Below, piece by piece: positions 53,806 through 63,374 of a DNA stretch of 64,000 nucleotides (the stretch's first letter is position 1; each line of letters begins with the position of its first letter). The position numbers and the translations under genes were made by a program. The notes under the pieces are model-generated. The model did no database searches, was not told where the DNA came from, and was given only the letters and a program-made list of their open reading frames with translations. Source of the DNA: Sporobacter sp963675425 (GTDB taxonomy: Bacteria > Bacillota > Clostridia > Oscillospirales > Oscillospiraceae); the NCBI GenBank assembly GCA_963675425.1, contig OY776214.1, positions 2,914,001 to 2,978,000 on the forward strand. Direction: 5' to 3'.

Positions 53806-54300
53806 CTAATAAGAATCAATCAACTGCCCGGACGAATCATATAATTCGGCTGGATCGCTGCTTGAATTGTTCCAAATGTTAGCCGTTGTCCACTTGAGAT
53901 TACCTGAGGCATCGCCGCTGGCCACTGTTACTGAGGCCCCCGCTTTAAGCGTATACGATGGGAATGTATAACGCTGGTTCCCGTCACCGAGACAAGGACC
54001 CATCCGGTCATGTCTACATCGGCCGAACCGTTATTTGAGATTGTAACGATCTCACCTTCTTTGTCAACACTACTGATAATAACATCAGTGGATGTATTAG
54101 CCGGCGTATCGTCAGCAGCTTCTCCTTTGTATTGGTTAACCTTGTCGACTGAGATGATGTCACGTCTGACGTGAAAACGATTGTCCCATCCAAGTCAGTA
54201 CGGTAAATCGCCGACCCTGCAGCACTTAGTTTATCCAGTGTTGCTTGTGTCGGATGGCCGTAATCGTTGCCGGTACCTACAGAGATAACTGCATACGATG
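53806..54300 (-). pseudogene. MBL-fold (ComEC C-domain-like) protein with lamin-tail domain, decayed
   Basis: Three frames join to one protein end: AVISVGTGNDYGHPTQATLD and AIYRTDLDGTIVFTSD (metallo-beta-lactamase ComEC-type C-terminus); then VDKEGEIVTISNNGSADVDM and TGWVLVS; then NQRYTFPSYTLKAGASVTVA and IWNNSSSDPAELYDSSGQLI (lamin-tail domain). Two frameshifts and loss of the 5' part. It stops 10 bp before DUF3006. At about 54300 it abuts the Rhs relic of the opposite strand. Confidence 0.8.
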
Positions 54301-54302
54301 GA

Positions 54303-56663
54303 TTGACTTTACTTAAAAACGCATCTCCAGTCGACGAGCTGCTGTATTATTACGACGCACTTGGCAACACGCTTCGTATGTATACGGGGCTGTCGTCGCC
54401 CTTGACCATTACGGGGCTTGATGCTGTTAGCGGATCAGATTCTAGTTATTCGGTTACACGGTATGCTTATGACCGATTTGCCAATATGGCGACGATGACC
54501 GACCCGTTGTCGCAAACGGAAAGCTACACGTATGATCTCAACGGAAATCAGTTGACTAAAACAGACCGCAATGGAAATGTCACCACATATGCCTGTGACG
54601 ATCTCGACCGTCTTGTATCCTCCGCAGTTGACACGCCCGACGATGCCGGCGATGCCGCCGGCGCAATCGCATATACGCTGACGGGACTCAAACGCAGCGA
54701 GAGCAACGACACGGGGACGACTACATATAACTACGATGCGCTTGGAAGGACAACGCAGGAATCGTTTAGTGGTACAGGCAGCAACACGGTTAAGACTTAT
54801 GCTTACAACATTGGCGGCAATCGTACGTCGTTTGCGCTATCTGTGGGCGGGGTCTCGCAGTTCGGCACTACTTACACTTACGATGCGCTTAACCGCTTAA
54901 CAGGTATGACCGAGGGCGCCACAACGGCTACGTACGGTTATGATACGAACGGGAACCGCAGTTACGTCCAGTATAATAACGGCCTGCGGGATGAGTATCA
55001 CTATAACCTCGCAAATCTGTTGACAACGCTGACAAATAAGAACAGTGGCGGGACTGTACTGTCGGCATATACGTATACATATACATTGGACGGAAATCAG
55101 ATAAACAAAACAGATCATACCGGTAAAGTCAACACGTATACAATATGACGATCTCGGACGACTGACGGACGAAACAGAGACGGCCGGCGGTACGCAGCAG
55201 ATATACACCTATGCCTATGACGACAGCAATAACAGGTCAAGCCTCACGGCGACAGGTTTAGATGCGTATACAACGACGTATGCGTACGACGTGAATAACC
55301 GTCTGCTTACCGAGACGAAAACAACCTCGGCGTCAACGGATACGACGACCTATTTCTATGATCCAAACGGCAATCAGTTATCGTCTAAAAATGAAAGCAT
55401 TACCGGAGAAGCCGGAACAGCGGAATATGCGCTGGAAGAAGGCATTGCAGACAGCCAACTCAACCATTATAATGGATTTAACCAGCTAACAAGCGTCGAG
55501 ACAGAAGACGGCTTGATCTCCTATACTTATTTTTCATCAGGTCTCCGGGCGTCCAAAACGGTGGATGAGACGCAAATTGATTTTGTCCTTGACGGCGGCA
55601 ATGTTGTGCTTGAACTGACCGACGGAACCGCAACCGCAAAATATGTCCGCGGCATAAACCTGATCTCATCGACGATCGGCGCAATGACGAGCTACTATCT
55701 GTACAACGGACATGGCGACGTCGTGCAGTTGACAAATTCCAGCGGCACTGTTATAAAAAACTACGCCTACGATGCCTTTGGTGTTGAACAAAACATCGAC
55801 GACAACGACACAAACCCCTTCCGCTACTGCGGGGGGAATACTATGACTTAGAGACGAATACCTACTACTTACGGGCTAGAAATTACGATCCAACAACAGG
55901 CCGCTTCTTGAGTGAAGATACATATCGTGGAAAAGCAACTGATCCGCTGAGTTTGAATTTATATACCTATTGCGAAGGTAATCCAATTAATGCACAGGAC
56001 CCTAGCGGACACATGTCAGTCACAAACTTAAACGCAATGAGTTATTTATATATAACAGATATCTTGGATACACAAAACGTTTCAACTGGTGCTCTACTTT
56101 TAAATGGTCTTAATCCGTATACGGCTTTTCATGAAATCGCACAGATGAATATCGCAAAAAAGCTTAGTGAAATGGGCTATGCAACAATTTTAGAATATCC
56201 AATTTACTCGAAGACAGAAAAAACTTGGTGGGGTGGATCTAAAAAATATGAAGCTGACATTGTCGCAGGAGCTGATATTGCAAGTATGGTATGGGAGGTA
56301 AAACCTGTAGGAACTAGCGGTTTAACGCAACTAAATAAATATGTTGAAAATAGTAATTTGATGCCTGGATTTATTATGGATCCAATTCTAAATATTCCTG
56401 TGATCGGAGACTATAAAATGGGCATTAATTTTACCGGTGAAGGATTAGCTAATTACTTTTTTTATAAGAATGATCCTGATGAACGGGTTGAATCGGTTGA
56501 GGTTGCAAAAGCATTTAGAAGAAAGCAAGCAGGTGCAACGCTTGCCGCCGCAGGAATTTTAGGCCTTGGAGTTGCTGATGACATCACAGGAATAGGCGTC
56601 GCTGATGACCCGGCTGCATTAGCACTCGCTTTGAGTGCGGCAAGTGCAATACTTGCTGGTTAA
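54303..56663 (+). pseudogene. Rhs-repeat polymorphic toxin, 5'-truncated with frameshifts
   Basis: YD/Rhs repeats (YDALGNTLRMY, YDLNGNQLTKTDRNGNVTTY, YDTNGNRSYVQYNNGLRDEY) lead to the core boundary RYCG..EYYDLETNTYYLRARN and YDPTTGRFLSEDTYRG...NPINAQDPSGH. One extra base near 55143 and a homopolymer G-run at 55840-55845 break the frame. After DPSGH the variable C-terminal domain (about 200 residues) contains KKYEADIVAGADIASMVWEV KP, a D...ExK pattern of PD-(D/E)XK nucleases, then a Gly/Ala-rich hydrophobic tail. There is no secretion signal left. The C-terminal part alone (55908-56663) is intact. Confidence 0.85.
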
Positions 56664-56728
56664 AAAGCTGAATAAGGAACAGAATGATCGTTTTTCTGTT
56701 CCTTATTCATACCAATTAGGAGAAGAAT

Positions 56729-57961
56729 ATGATAAAAAATATCAACAGTTTTAATAATAATGAAGGCATTGGAGGATTTGAGGTAGGCGGATATGATCTG
56801 CATGCATGCCATCCTGTCGATGCAAATTGGACCAGGCAATCAAGATTTTCGTTACCCGGCCAACCAAATTTGCTTTGGAAAGTGACTGTCGATGATGCTT
56901 TTATTGATGGAACGAATATTAAGACAGCTTTTGTTATTGACAAAGATCAGAACATACTAATAACTGATTGCGATAATAACCTATCTGGTAAGCACTTTGA
57001 CAGATTGTTGAATGTTAGTCCCAATGGAGAAATCAATCAGCTGTTTATTACGGAAAGGAGATTGAAATCACCAGTTATTGGTTATGGTGGCTTTATATAC
57101 GTAACAACGTGCGATGCTATGGATTCAAGAGATCACAAATTGTTTTGCTTAAAAAATGATGGTACTGTAAAATGGGAATTTCTTATTGACTATTCTGCAT
57201 GTTCTAAACCTGTAATAGACCAAGATGGCAATATATATATATTTACATACGGTGATCGTGAAGGTAGATTGTTATGTATTAGTAGTAACGGCAGTTTAAG
57301 GTGGAAGCGAGTGTTTAACTCAGTTAATTGGTATGAATCAATTATATCAAAAGATGGAATTATCTATGTAGGACTTAATGTTGATAAAAAATTATATGCA
57401 TTTGATAAAAACGGTCAGGAACTTTGGTCTAAGTCTTTAGGTCAAGGGTTAGGACTATATCCTCCAGTAATAAGAGACGATGGCACTATTTATGTAAACT
57501 TATCGGGCGGCCTATTTGCCTTAACTCCAGATGGAGAAATTATATGGGAATATAAACCGAAAGACGGGATTGTGGCAACTTCACCTGCGCTTTCTAAAGA
57601 TAAAAGTTTAATATTGAATTTAAATAGATCTAGACTGGTATCTCTAGATGAAAATGGAAAAGAGATTTGGGAAACAAAAATTAGTGGTGCTACATCAATG
57701 CCTCCCATAATTGGACAAGATGGAGACCTATATCAACAAAGCTGTATGCAGCATTATCCGCAATACAAAACATGGATAGACGCATTTTCAAAAGATGGAA
57801 GTAAAATATGGACATACGAAACAAATGGAGATATCTGTTCAACCGTATTAGCAGACGATAATTTAGTTTACGCTCTAATTAATTGTTACACTTATAAAAA
57901 GAAGGGTTGGACAGATAAGATGATTGTAAAATGGGAATTGCATGCGATCGGCAAGCAATAA
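56729..57961 (+). CDS. PQQ-like beta-propeller protein (candidate Rhs immunity)
   Basis: A 410-residue soluble protein made of about eight propeller blades with repeated D-x-D/N-G-x-I-Y and W motifs (VIDQDGNIYIFTYGDREGRL; SKDGIIYVGLNVDKKLYAFD; VIRDDGTIYVNLSGGLFALT; PDGEIIWEYKP). No signal peptide. ATG with AGGAGAAGAAT upstream, 65 bp after the Rhs stop. The gene directly after an Rhs toxin is normally the immunity gene, so this could neutralise the nuclease domain, although propellers of this size are unusual immunity proteins. Confidence 0.75.
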   Translation: MIKNINSFNNNEGIGGFEVGGYDLHACHPVDANWTRQSRFSLPGQPNLLWKVTVDDAFIDGTNIKTAFVIDKDQNILITDCDNNLSGKHFDRLLNVSPNGEINQLFITERRLKSPVIGYGGFIYVTTCDAMDSRDHKLFCLKNDGTVKWEFLIDYSACSKPVIDQDGNIYIFTYGDREGRLLCISSNGSLRWKRVFNSVNWYESIISKDGIIYVGLNVDKKLYAFDKNGQELWSKSLGQGLGLYPPVIRDDGTIYVNLSGGLFALTPDGEIIWEYKPKDGIVATSPALSKDKSLILNLNRSRLVSLDENGKEIWETKISGATSMPPIIGQDGDLYQQSCMQHYPQYKTWIDAFSKDGSKIWTYETNGDICSTVLADDNLVYALINCYTYKKKGWTDKMIVKWELHAIGKQ

Positions 57962-58005
57962 ATAGTTGTGTAACTTTAAATTTGAGAATGGCCATGGTTA
58001 AAACT

Positions 58006-58036
58006 GGGGCTGTCTTTGAAAAAAGACGGCCCCTTT
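58006..58036 (+). terminator. Hairpin terminator or IS end
   Basis: The stem ggggctgtctt / aagacggcccc (one mismatch) with a tttacc tail follows the propeller gene. GGGGCTGTCTT also resembles the IS ends at 6791 and 19721. Confidence 0.55.
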
Positions 58037-58205
58037 ACCATGCCCGGAATTGCTGGAATTTCAGGGCGAAATAGAATTTCATAAAAACAGCGAGCAATTT
58101 TGTGAAATTTGTAGGGCTGCTTTTAGGGCGAAAAATGTCACGGTATATGAGGGGACCTTTTTTTTCCGGCCGGGTGAATAACGTGCATCGCTTTTGCAAG
58201 CATGG

Positions 58206-58234
58206 TATTTGGATATCCCTAGGATATCCAAATA
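58206..58234. repeat. Perfect 13-bp inverted repeat
   Basis: tatttggatatcc-cta-ggatatccaaata lies in the gene-free interval 57962-58376. No T-run follows. The surrounding sequence holds no convincing gene. Confidence 0.7.
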
Positions 58235-58376
58235 CTTCTTGTCAGGTGCTCGCACCCCTGAAACGTAAGCGTCAAGCAGCAGGTCACATAGCAGCTGGCG
58301 TGCAAGGATAGTACAATCACAACAGAACAGGTTGAAAAAGTAATGCAACGAATTCAACCGGGAATGGAGTGGTTGT

Positions 58377-58733
58377 ATGGATACACGGGAAGTGGCTGCG
58401 GAGTATCGGTTGGCGCAGTGGGCGCAGACGATACAAGCGCGGGTACAAAGCGGCCAAAGCATTAAGGAATTCTGCGCATCAGCCGGAATTAGCAGGAATG
58501 CATACTTTTACTGGCAACGAAAGCTGCGGGAGGGCGCCTGCGCGGAGCTCGCCGGGAAAGGGACTGGATCTGAGAACAGACTCATCCCAAGCGGATGGGC
58601 ACAGCTTGAAACTGTAGCTGATCGCGCGGAAGCGTCAGTAACGTTAGAAGTCAATGGGTGTCGAATTACAGCAACCGCAAAGACCGACCTGGAGCTGCTG
58701 GCGAAGGTCTGCCGGGCTCTCAGTTCAGTATGA
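58377..58733 (+). CDS. tnpA: IS66 accessory protein TnpA
   Basis: A 118-residue protein with an HTH (EYRLAQWAQTIQARVQSGQS then IKEFCASAGISRNAYFYWQR) and a C-terminal segment VTLEVNGCRITATAKTDLEL LAKVCRALS as in IS66 OrfA proteins. Complete, but the element lacks tnpC. Confidence 0.9.
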   Translation: MDTREVAAEYRLAQWAQTIQARVQSGQSIKEFCASAGISRNAYFYWQRKLREGACAELAGKGTGSENRLIPSGWAQLETVADRAEASVTLEVNGCRITATAKTDLELLAKVCRALSSV

Positions 58734-58753
58734 TATGATTTGGCGGGAAACCC

Positions 58754-59083
58754 GTGTATCTTTGCTGCGGGCACACAGATATGCGAAAATCTATCAATGG
58801 GCTGATGACGCTCGTGCAGCACAGCTTTTCACTCGACCCGTACAGCGAAGCGTTATTCGTGTTTTGCAACCGGTCCCGCGACCGCCTGAAAATTCTCGAA
58901 TGGGACGGCGACGGTTACTGGCTGTATTTCAAACGGCTCGAACGCGGACATTTCCGTTGGCCGTCGTCGGATGGAGAGACCACGATGACATTGAACGGCG
59001 AGGAATTATCGTGTCTGATTGATGGCGCAAGACTGGAGAAAAAGCTTAGACGCAAGGACGTTTTAGAGCGGATAATTTCATAA
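58754..59083 (+). CDS. tnpB: IS66 accessory protein TnpB
   Basis: A 109-residue protein: VYLCCGHTDMRKSINGLMTL, ALFVFCNRSRDRLKILEWDG, GYWLYFKRLERGHFRWPSS, the complete IS66 Orf2 (IS66_Orf2) pattern. GTG is the only in-frame start before the motif. tnpC should follow but does not. Confidence 0.9.
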   Translation: MYLCCGHTDMRKSINGLMTLVQHSFSLDPYSEALFVFCNRSRDRLKILEWDGDGYWLYFKRLERGHFRWPSSDGETTMTLNGEELSCLIDGARLEKKLRRKDVLERIIS

Positions 59084-59133
59084 TGGAACCAGTCCAAAAA
59101 TGCCCATATTCCTTGTGTTTATGCGGCATTTTT

Positions 59134-59196
59134 GTAAGCGTAAAATAGGCCGGCACCTTGACATAAAATCAAGATGCCGGCCTATTTTACGCTTAC
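59134..59196. repeat. 63-bp palindrome formed by two facing IS66 ends
   Basis: Arms of 28 bp starting GTAAGCGTAAAATAGGCCGG match at 27 positions and are separated by cataaaa. GTAAGCG is the IS66 terminal sequence, so two IS66 ends meet head to head here, or the structure works as a strong hairpin. Confidence 0.85.
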
Positions 59197-59269
59197 CTGT
59201 AATCAGGTTGACAACCCTTTTTGAAAATAACGGCACATACTAGATTGCCAAATTCAGTGTTAATTTTTA

Positions 59270-59294
59270 AGTTGTTCGAAATTTTCGAACAACT
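59270..59294. repeat. Perfect 12-bp inverted repeat
   Basis: agttgttcgaaa-t-tttcgaacaact. It lies between the IS66 palindrome and the IS1182 relic. Could be an operator or chance; no gene start is near. Confidence 0.7.
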
Positions 59295-59339
59295 GACTGC
59301 CCTCTGCCGCGTCGGTGATGAAGTTATTATAAGTGTGGA

Positions 59340-60269
59340 TCGAATTTGTTTATAGCAAAGGAAAGCGGAAACCCTAGGAGCAAAGAGAATTGGAGAAACT
59401 CAAGGATTGGCTTGCGCGATGGGAAAACGAAAAAGACCGTAACAGCTATTCACGGACAGACCCCGACGCCACATTCATGCGCATGAAAGAGAATCATATG
59501 CGGAACGGGCAGCTGAAGCCCGGCTACAATATGCAAATAGCGGTCAATAGCGAGTACATAACCGGTGTGGCCGCGTACCCTGACCGCTCGGACAGCGGAA
59601 CGCTTATCCCGTTCCTTAAAGAGATGGAATGTGGTCATCATACGAATATATCACAAAATCGTTGCCGACGCAGGATACGAGAGCCAGGACAACTATCTCT
59701 ATCTGGACAGCCATGGGCAGATGAGCTTCATCAAGCCGCAAAATATTGAATACGAAAAGAGCAAGCAGTTTAAGGCGAAAATCGAGCGCCGTGAGAACAT
59801 GCGGTATGACGATCTCGAGGATTGCTACTTCTGTGCCGATGGAAGGAAACTGCCCCTGTTCAGGGAGAAATCCGTCGTCACCAAGGACGAGTATATTAAG
59901 ACAACAGCATATTATCTATGCAGTGATTGCAGCGGCTGCCAGTACAAGGATAAGTGTTTTCAATCTAAAAAGTATCCCAACAAGATGCTCACAGTCAAGC
60001 GTGATCTTGTAGAACTGGGCGAGCAGTCTCGGCGGAATATCACAACGCCGGAGGGTATACAGCTTCGCCTTAATCGCTCAATACAGGTCGAGGGAGCTTT
60101 TGGTGTCTTAAAATACGACCGTCATTTCAAACGGTTTCTGACTCGAGGAAAGCATAACATCTCCATCGAGCTTTATCTGCTGTGCCTCGGCTATAATATC
60201 AACAAGCTACATGCGAAATTTCAGAACAACCGTCTTCAAAACCACATTTTCAAAAAAATGATTTCCTAA
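59340..60269 (+). pseudogene. IS1182-family transposase, 5'-truncated and frameshifted
   Basis: FVYSKGKRKP, a TAG at 59377-59379, ELEKLKDWLARWENEKDRNS, then NGQLKPGYNMQIAVNSEYIT. A small insertion near 59645 shifts the frame; HKIVADAGYESQDNYLYLDS and the intact end VEGAFGVLKYDRHFKRFLTR, INKLHAKFQNNRLQNHIF follow in the next frame. It has the C-terminal frame that copy 1 lost. Confidence 0.88.
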
Positions 60270-60421
60270 ATCTACAAAAAATGAGAAACGACAACAGGAC
60301 ACCTCCCAGTGCCCTGTAAAAGTGCACTTGTTATCTACTTTTCGGCGTGATTTTGTGGATTTGTGGCCGCCTTTCTGCCTAAATACTTCGGGAGTGCCTC
60401 AATTTGTTTTGAGACACTCCC
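59340..60421 (+). mobile_element. IS1182-family element, decayed, copy 2 (right edge of the element)
   Basis: The right half of an element like copy 1: transposase C-terminal part followed by the same 150-bp end, finishing gagacactccc at 60421. The left half is absent. The right attachment arm starts 38 bp later. Confidence 0.85.
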
Positions 60422-60454
60422 TTGACAATCAATCATGCGCTTTGGTTTACTCAG

Positions 60455-60480
60455 ACCAGATGGAGTGTATCAACGTCCCA
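60455..60480. other. Right attachment site of the 55.8-kb element
   Basis: The element arm gatggagtg (60459-60467), then ta, then TC (60470-60471; GA on the minus strand), then host pdaB sequence (aacgtccca). Element and host meet at the GA codon positions of an Asp codon in both halves. Confidence 0.85.
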
Positions 60481-61020
60481 CTGGATTGTGTACATTCCCA
60501 TAGAGGTGACGGTTTTTATAACGTGATCGTCGTATTCTCCGTAGGGAGCCCGGAACAGCGTCGGTACGACGCCTGTGACGGCGGCAATTTTGTCATTGCA
60601 GGTTGTGAGGTTTGTAACGATCTGTTCGGCGGAGAGCTTCGAGAAGTGCTCGTGGTTATTAGAGTGGCTCATGACTTCGTGGCCGGCGTCCGCAAGCTGC
60701 TTGACGGATTCCGGGTATTTGTCGACCCAGGCCCCGACAACAAAAAACGTTGCCTTAACCCCGTACCGGCCCAGTATATCGATCAGCTGATTCGTATCCT
60801 CGTTGCCCCATGCCGCGTCAAACGTCAACGATACGGCCTTGTTGTCGCGCTGGACGCAGTAAATCGGCAGCGCGCGCTTTGTTGCCGATGCCCCGACGAC
60901 AGCCGGATTGTTGACGGCAAAAAATATCAGTATGACAGCCAGTATCGTCGCGCCGAGTGCGATACGCCTTTTTGTAAAGACAATGAACGTTGTGCCCTTG
61001 CCCTCATATTCGCTGCGCAT
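60469..61020 (-). pseudogene. PdaB-like polysaccharide deacetylase, 5' part (split by the element)
   Basis: The first 184 codons of a PdaB-like gene. After a short basic N-terminus and a membrane anchor (IALGATILAVILIFFAV) come NodB motifs: 1 (SLTFDAAWGNED), 2 (HSNNH), 3 (FRAPYG) and the beginning of motif 4 (IQWDVD). In the present order the frame then reads into the element for TLHLV and stops at 60451. The start at 61020 has GGAGGG 6 bases upstream. With 4409-4645 it makes a complete 261-residue enzyme. PdaB acts in late sporulation in Bacillus. Confidence 0.92.
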
Positions 61021-61239
61021 GTTCATCCCTCCAAATTCTATATACTGGAGAATATGACGAGGGTACGAGCATTATTCAAAAATCAGATAACAATGCTGTC
61101 ATATTACGTGCGCGGCCAGCAAGCGTAAGGCTAAAAAAACCATGAAAAAGCGCGATGCATCGTCTGGCACTTTCCTGCCGGATGGGTTATATATGATACT
61201 TAATACATCTATGAAAGGGCAGGAATATGTCTTGACAGC

Positions 61240-61267
61240 AAAAAAAGAACGTCCGCTAAAGCGGACG
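61240..61267 (-). terminator. Terminator of the cold-shock gene
   Basis: cgtccgc-taaa-gcggacg followed on the minus strand by TTCTTTTTTT, 16 bp after the stop. Confidence 0.85.
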
Positions 61268-61283
61268 ATTCTTTGTATTTAGT

Positions 61284-61496
61284 TTAGATCAGGTTGACGT
61301 TGGCAGCCCGGAGCTTGCTGCTGTTTTTCGGATCAGTTTCGATATCGAACGTGACTTTCTGGCCCTCGTCGAGGGATTTAAAGCCGGTTCCCGCAATTGC
61401 GGAGAAATGCACGAAAACATCATCGCCGCCGTTGTCGTTGGAAATAAAACCATAACCTTTTTCTGAATTAAACCATTTAACCGTACCGCTGTTCAT
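61284..61496 (-). CDS. Cold-shock protein (CspA family)
   Basis: A 70-residue CSD protein. RNP1 is KGYGFISND and RNP2 is DVFVHFSAI; the N-terminus SGTVKWFNSEK is standard. It binds single-stranded RNA/DNA as a chaperone. The gene is monocistronic with a terminator and, judging from the next upstream gene, a long leader. Confidence 0.97.
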   Translation of the reverse strand: MNSGTVKWFNSEKGYGFISNDNGGDDVFVHFSAIAGTGFKSLDEGQKVTFDIETDPKNSSKLRAANVNLI

Positions 61497-61857
61497 TGGG
61501 TACCTCCATCAAAAAATTTCGTACCCATATAAAACAATTCCCACAAGACGTGCAAATCATTAAACGTCAATAATCCGCAGCAAACCTGTGAGGATAAAGC
61601 AATTATCATGAATACACCTATATTGTAACAGTTTTAATCACTTTGTCAAGAACAATAAAACGTCGAAAAAACAGGAATATAAGAGAAAAGCGTTGATATA
61701 AGCCAGTTTTAACGTTAAGCTTGAATTTTCCAATTTGACCGTCCACAGGTGCGGGATAAGCCATATCTGCTTTAACTTGGTGCCGGAAAAACGGCGTTAT
61801 CGTTATTAAGCAACACCCGCCTCTCGACGAGTGCTATGTTGTCTGTTTTTGATTCGT
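61497..61857. other. Gene-free interval upstream of the cold-shock gene
   Basis: No convincing frame. It holds the cold-shock gene ribosome site (GGAGGTACCC) and probably its long leader, as is common for cspA-type genes, and the 3' flank of the HD-GYP gene. Confidence 0.6.
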
Positions 61858-62961
61858 CTAGGCTGATTGGCTGCCGGTGTCGCCACTGCTAGCTTCCGTG
61901 TCAATGCCCTCAATAATGACGTTCATGTAATTCGGGTCCTCTTTCAGATCAATTTCATAAAGTTTGACAGGTTTGCCGTTTTCCCGGATGATTCTGACTT
62001 TTGGCCGCAGGCAGAAGGCCTCATAGTTTTCCACGACGAGACCCGTCATACCATTGCTCAGCCTGACGAGGGTGCCAATCGGGTACGGCGCGACTTTTTT
62101 GGCAAACACATCCACGAGCTCCGGATCAAAATGAACCTGGCTGTTTCCCATGATGTATTCCATAGCTTCTGAGGGTGGCAGTGCCTTCCGGTATGGCCGC
62201 TCGGAGGTCAGTGCGTCATAAACGTCGGCCAGCGCCACCATTTTGCCGAAATCAGAAATTTCATCACCCATTTTTTTATTGGGATACCCAGAACCGTCAT
62301 ATCGTTCATGATGATCGAGTACGGCGATATAGCTTTTAACGGGTAACTGAAACCGGTCTCGGACATACTCGTATCCCAGCTTGGAGTGCATTTTGATGCT
62401 GTCAAACTCTTCGCTCGTCAGCTTCCCGGGTTTGTTAATAATATCCTTGTCGATAAATACTTTCCCGATGTCATGCAGCAGTGCGCCCAGGCCGAGCTTT
62501 GTGAGTTCCTTTTTATTAAGTCCCATCGTGACGCCGACAATGATTGACAGGACGGCGACATTAACAGAATGAGAGTACGTGTAATCGTCAAAGACCTTGA
62601 GATCGATCATGTTGACCATCATATTTTTGTGCTGTAGCAATTCCTCGACAATATTTTCCACACGGTTGCTTATACTGTTAATATTGACGGGAACGGTGTC
62701 TTTTTCTACGCAGACAAAAAGGCTTCTGATGCATTTTGTGGTTTCGCTGCGCAATTCTTCGCTTATAACGTTCTTTATTTCGATATCCTTGGAAATATCG
62801 TCATCAATATAAAGCCCGTTTAACATCATTTTTGATATGCTTTTTATGTATTTACTTGTCAGCGTTGTACCCGCTATCAATAATCGTTCTTCATTCCTGC
62901 CATAAACTGTTTGTCCAAGTTTCATACCCTCACGCAGGCAGTTGGCCGGCACAAATCTCAT
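61858..62961 (-). CDS. HD-GYP domain protein (c-di-GMP phosphodiesterase)
   Basis: A 367-residue soluble protein from the ATG at 62961 (MRFVPANCLREGM). The HD-GYP domain lies at about residues 115-290: HSVNVAVLS, LGALLHDIGKVFID, LDHHERYDGSGYP, ALADVYDALTSERPYRKA. All HD and GYP residues are present, so it should hydrolyse c-di-GMP. No transmembrane or response-regulator domain. It lies in the host just outside the element that carries five c-di-GMP riboswitches. Confidence 0.95.
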   Translation of the reverse strand: MRFVPANCLREGMKLGQTVYGRNEERLLIAGTTLTSKYIKSISKMMLNGLYIDDDISKDIEIKNVISEELRSETTKCIRSLFVCVEKDTVPVNINSISNRVENIVEELLQHKNMMVNMIDLKVFDDYTYSHSVNVAVLSIIVGVTMGLNKKELTKLGLGALLHDIGKVFIDKDIINKPGKLTSEEFDSIKMHSKLGYEYVRDRFQLPVKSYIAVLDHHERYDGSGYPNKKMGDEISDFGKMVALADVYDALTSERPYRKALPPSEAMEYIMGNSQVHFDPELVDVFAKKVAPYPIGTLVRLSNGMTGLVVENYEAFCLRPKVRIIRENGKPVKLYEIDLKEDPNYMNVIIEGIDTEASSGDTGSQSA

Positions 62962-63249
62962 GGTGAACATCCTTCCGCTAACTGACCGTTATTTGTCCCA
63001 CAGATTCTTAATCGAATTATTATGCGGCCGCATTTAGTTCAAAAAGCGAATTTTGTCGAAATCATCAAAGAAAAAATGCAATCTGGCGCCATTTCAACTA
63101 CGATCATCAATGTCCTACATAAAGGTGGATGCTAAAACTGGCTTAAATGCAACATTATTACAAAATTCCGGGGCTTTATTCTTGTATATCAAAATACCCA
63201 ATGATAAAATGCAAAAGCTACATTGAAAGTCAATTTTGGCAGAAATGTT

Positions 63250-63342
63250 ATGAATGAAAAACTCGGCCGGGCATCATCTTCAATAACACTTGTGGCTGTA
63301 GCCGCATTTGCGCTTTTTGTATTGACCGGGTTAGATACATAG
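63250..63342 (+). CDS. Possible 30-residue membrane peptide
   Basis: MNEKLGRASSSITLVAVAAF then ALFVLTGLDT: a plausible single membrane helix. It has no good ribosome site, and a hairpin lies 32 bp after its stop. The rest of 62962-63249 holds no gene that I can support. Confidence 0.3.
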   Translation: MNEKLGRASSSITLVAVAAFALFVLTGLDT

Positions 63343-63374
63343 ACGAAGGATTAAATATTTGTTCAGTACACTTA

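Larger units (their letters stand above)
58265..59196 (+). mobile_element. IS66-family element, internally deleted
   Basis: It begins GTAAGCGTCAAGCAGCAGG, carries tnpA and tnpB, and ends ACGCTTAC. The large transposase gene tnpC is missing. Close to the right side a second GTAAGCG end faces inward, giving the palindrome 59134-59196. Confidence 0.7.

Noticed and set aside
58079..58462. 127-codon minus-strand gene
   Set aside because: It overlaps the IS66 left end and the inverted repeat at 58206, has odd Cys-rich composition and no ribosome site.
59270..59294. LexA box
   Set aside because: The order of half sites is GTTCG...CGAAC, opposite to the Gram-positive CGAAC-N4-GTTCG box.
4646..60471. 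Conjugative element (ICE)
   Set aside because: No relaxase, coupling ATPase, VirB4-like or other transfer gene can be seen in any frame; only an integrase and cargo.
4646..60471. Prophage
   Set aside because: No terminase, portal, capsid, tail, holin or endolysin gene is present despite a phage-type serine integrase.
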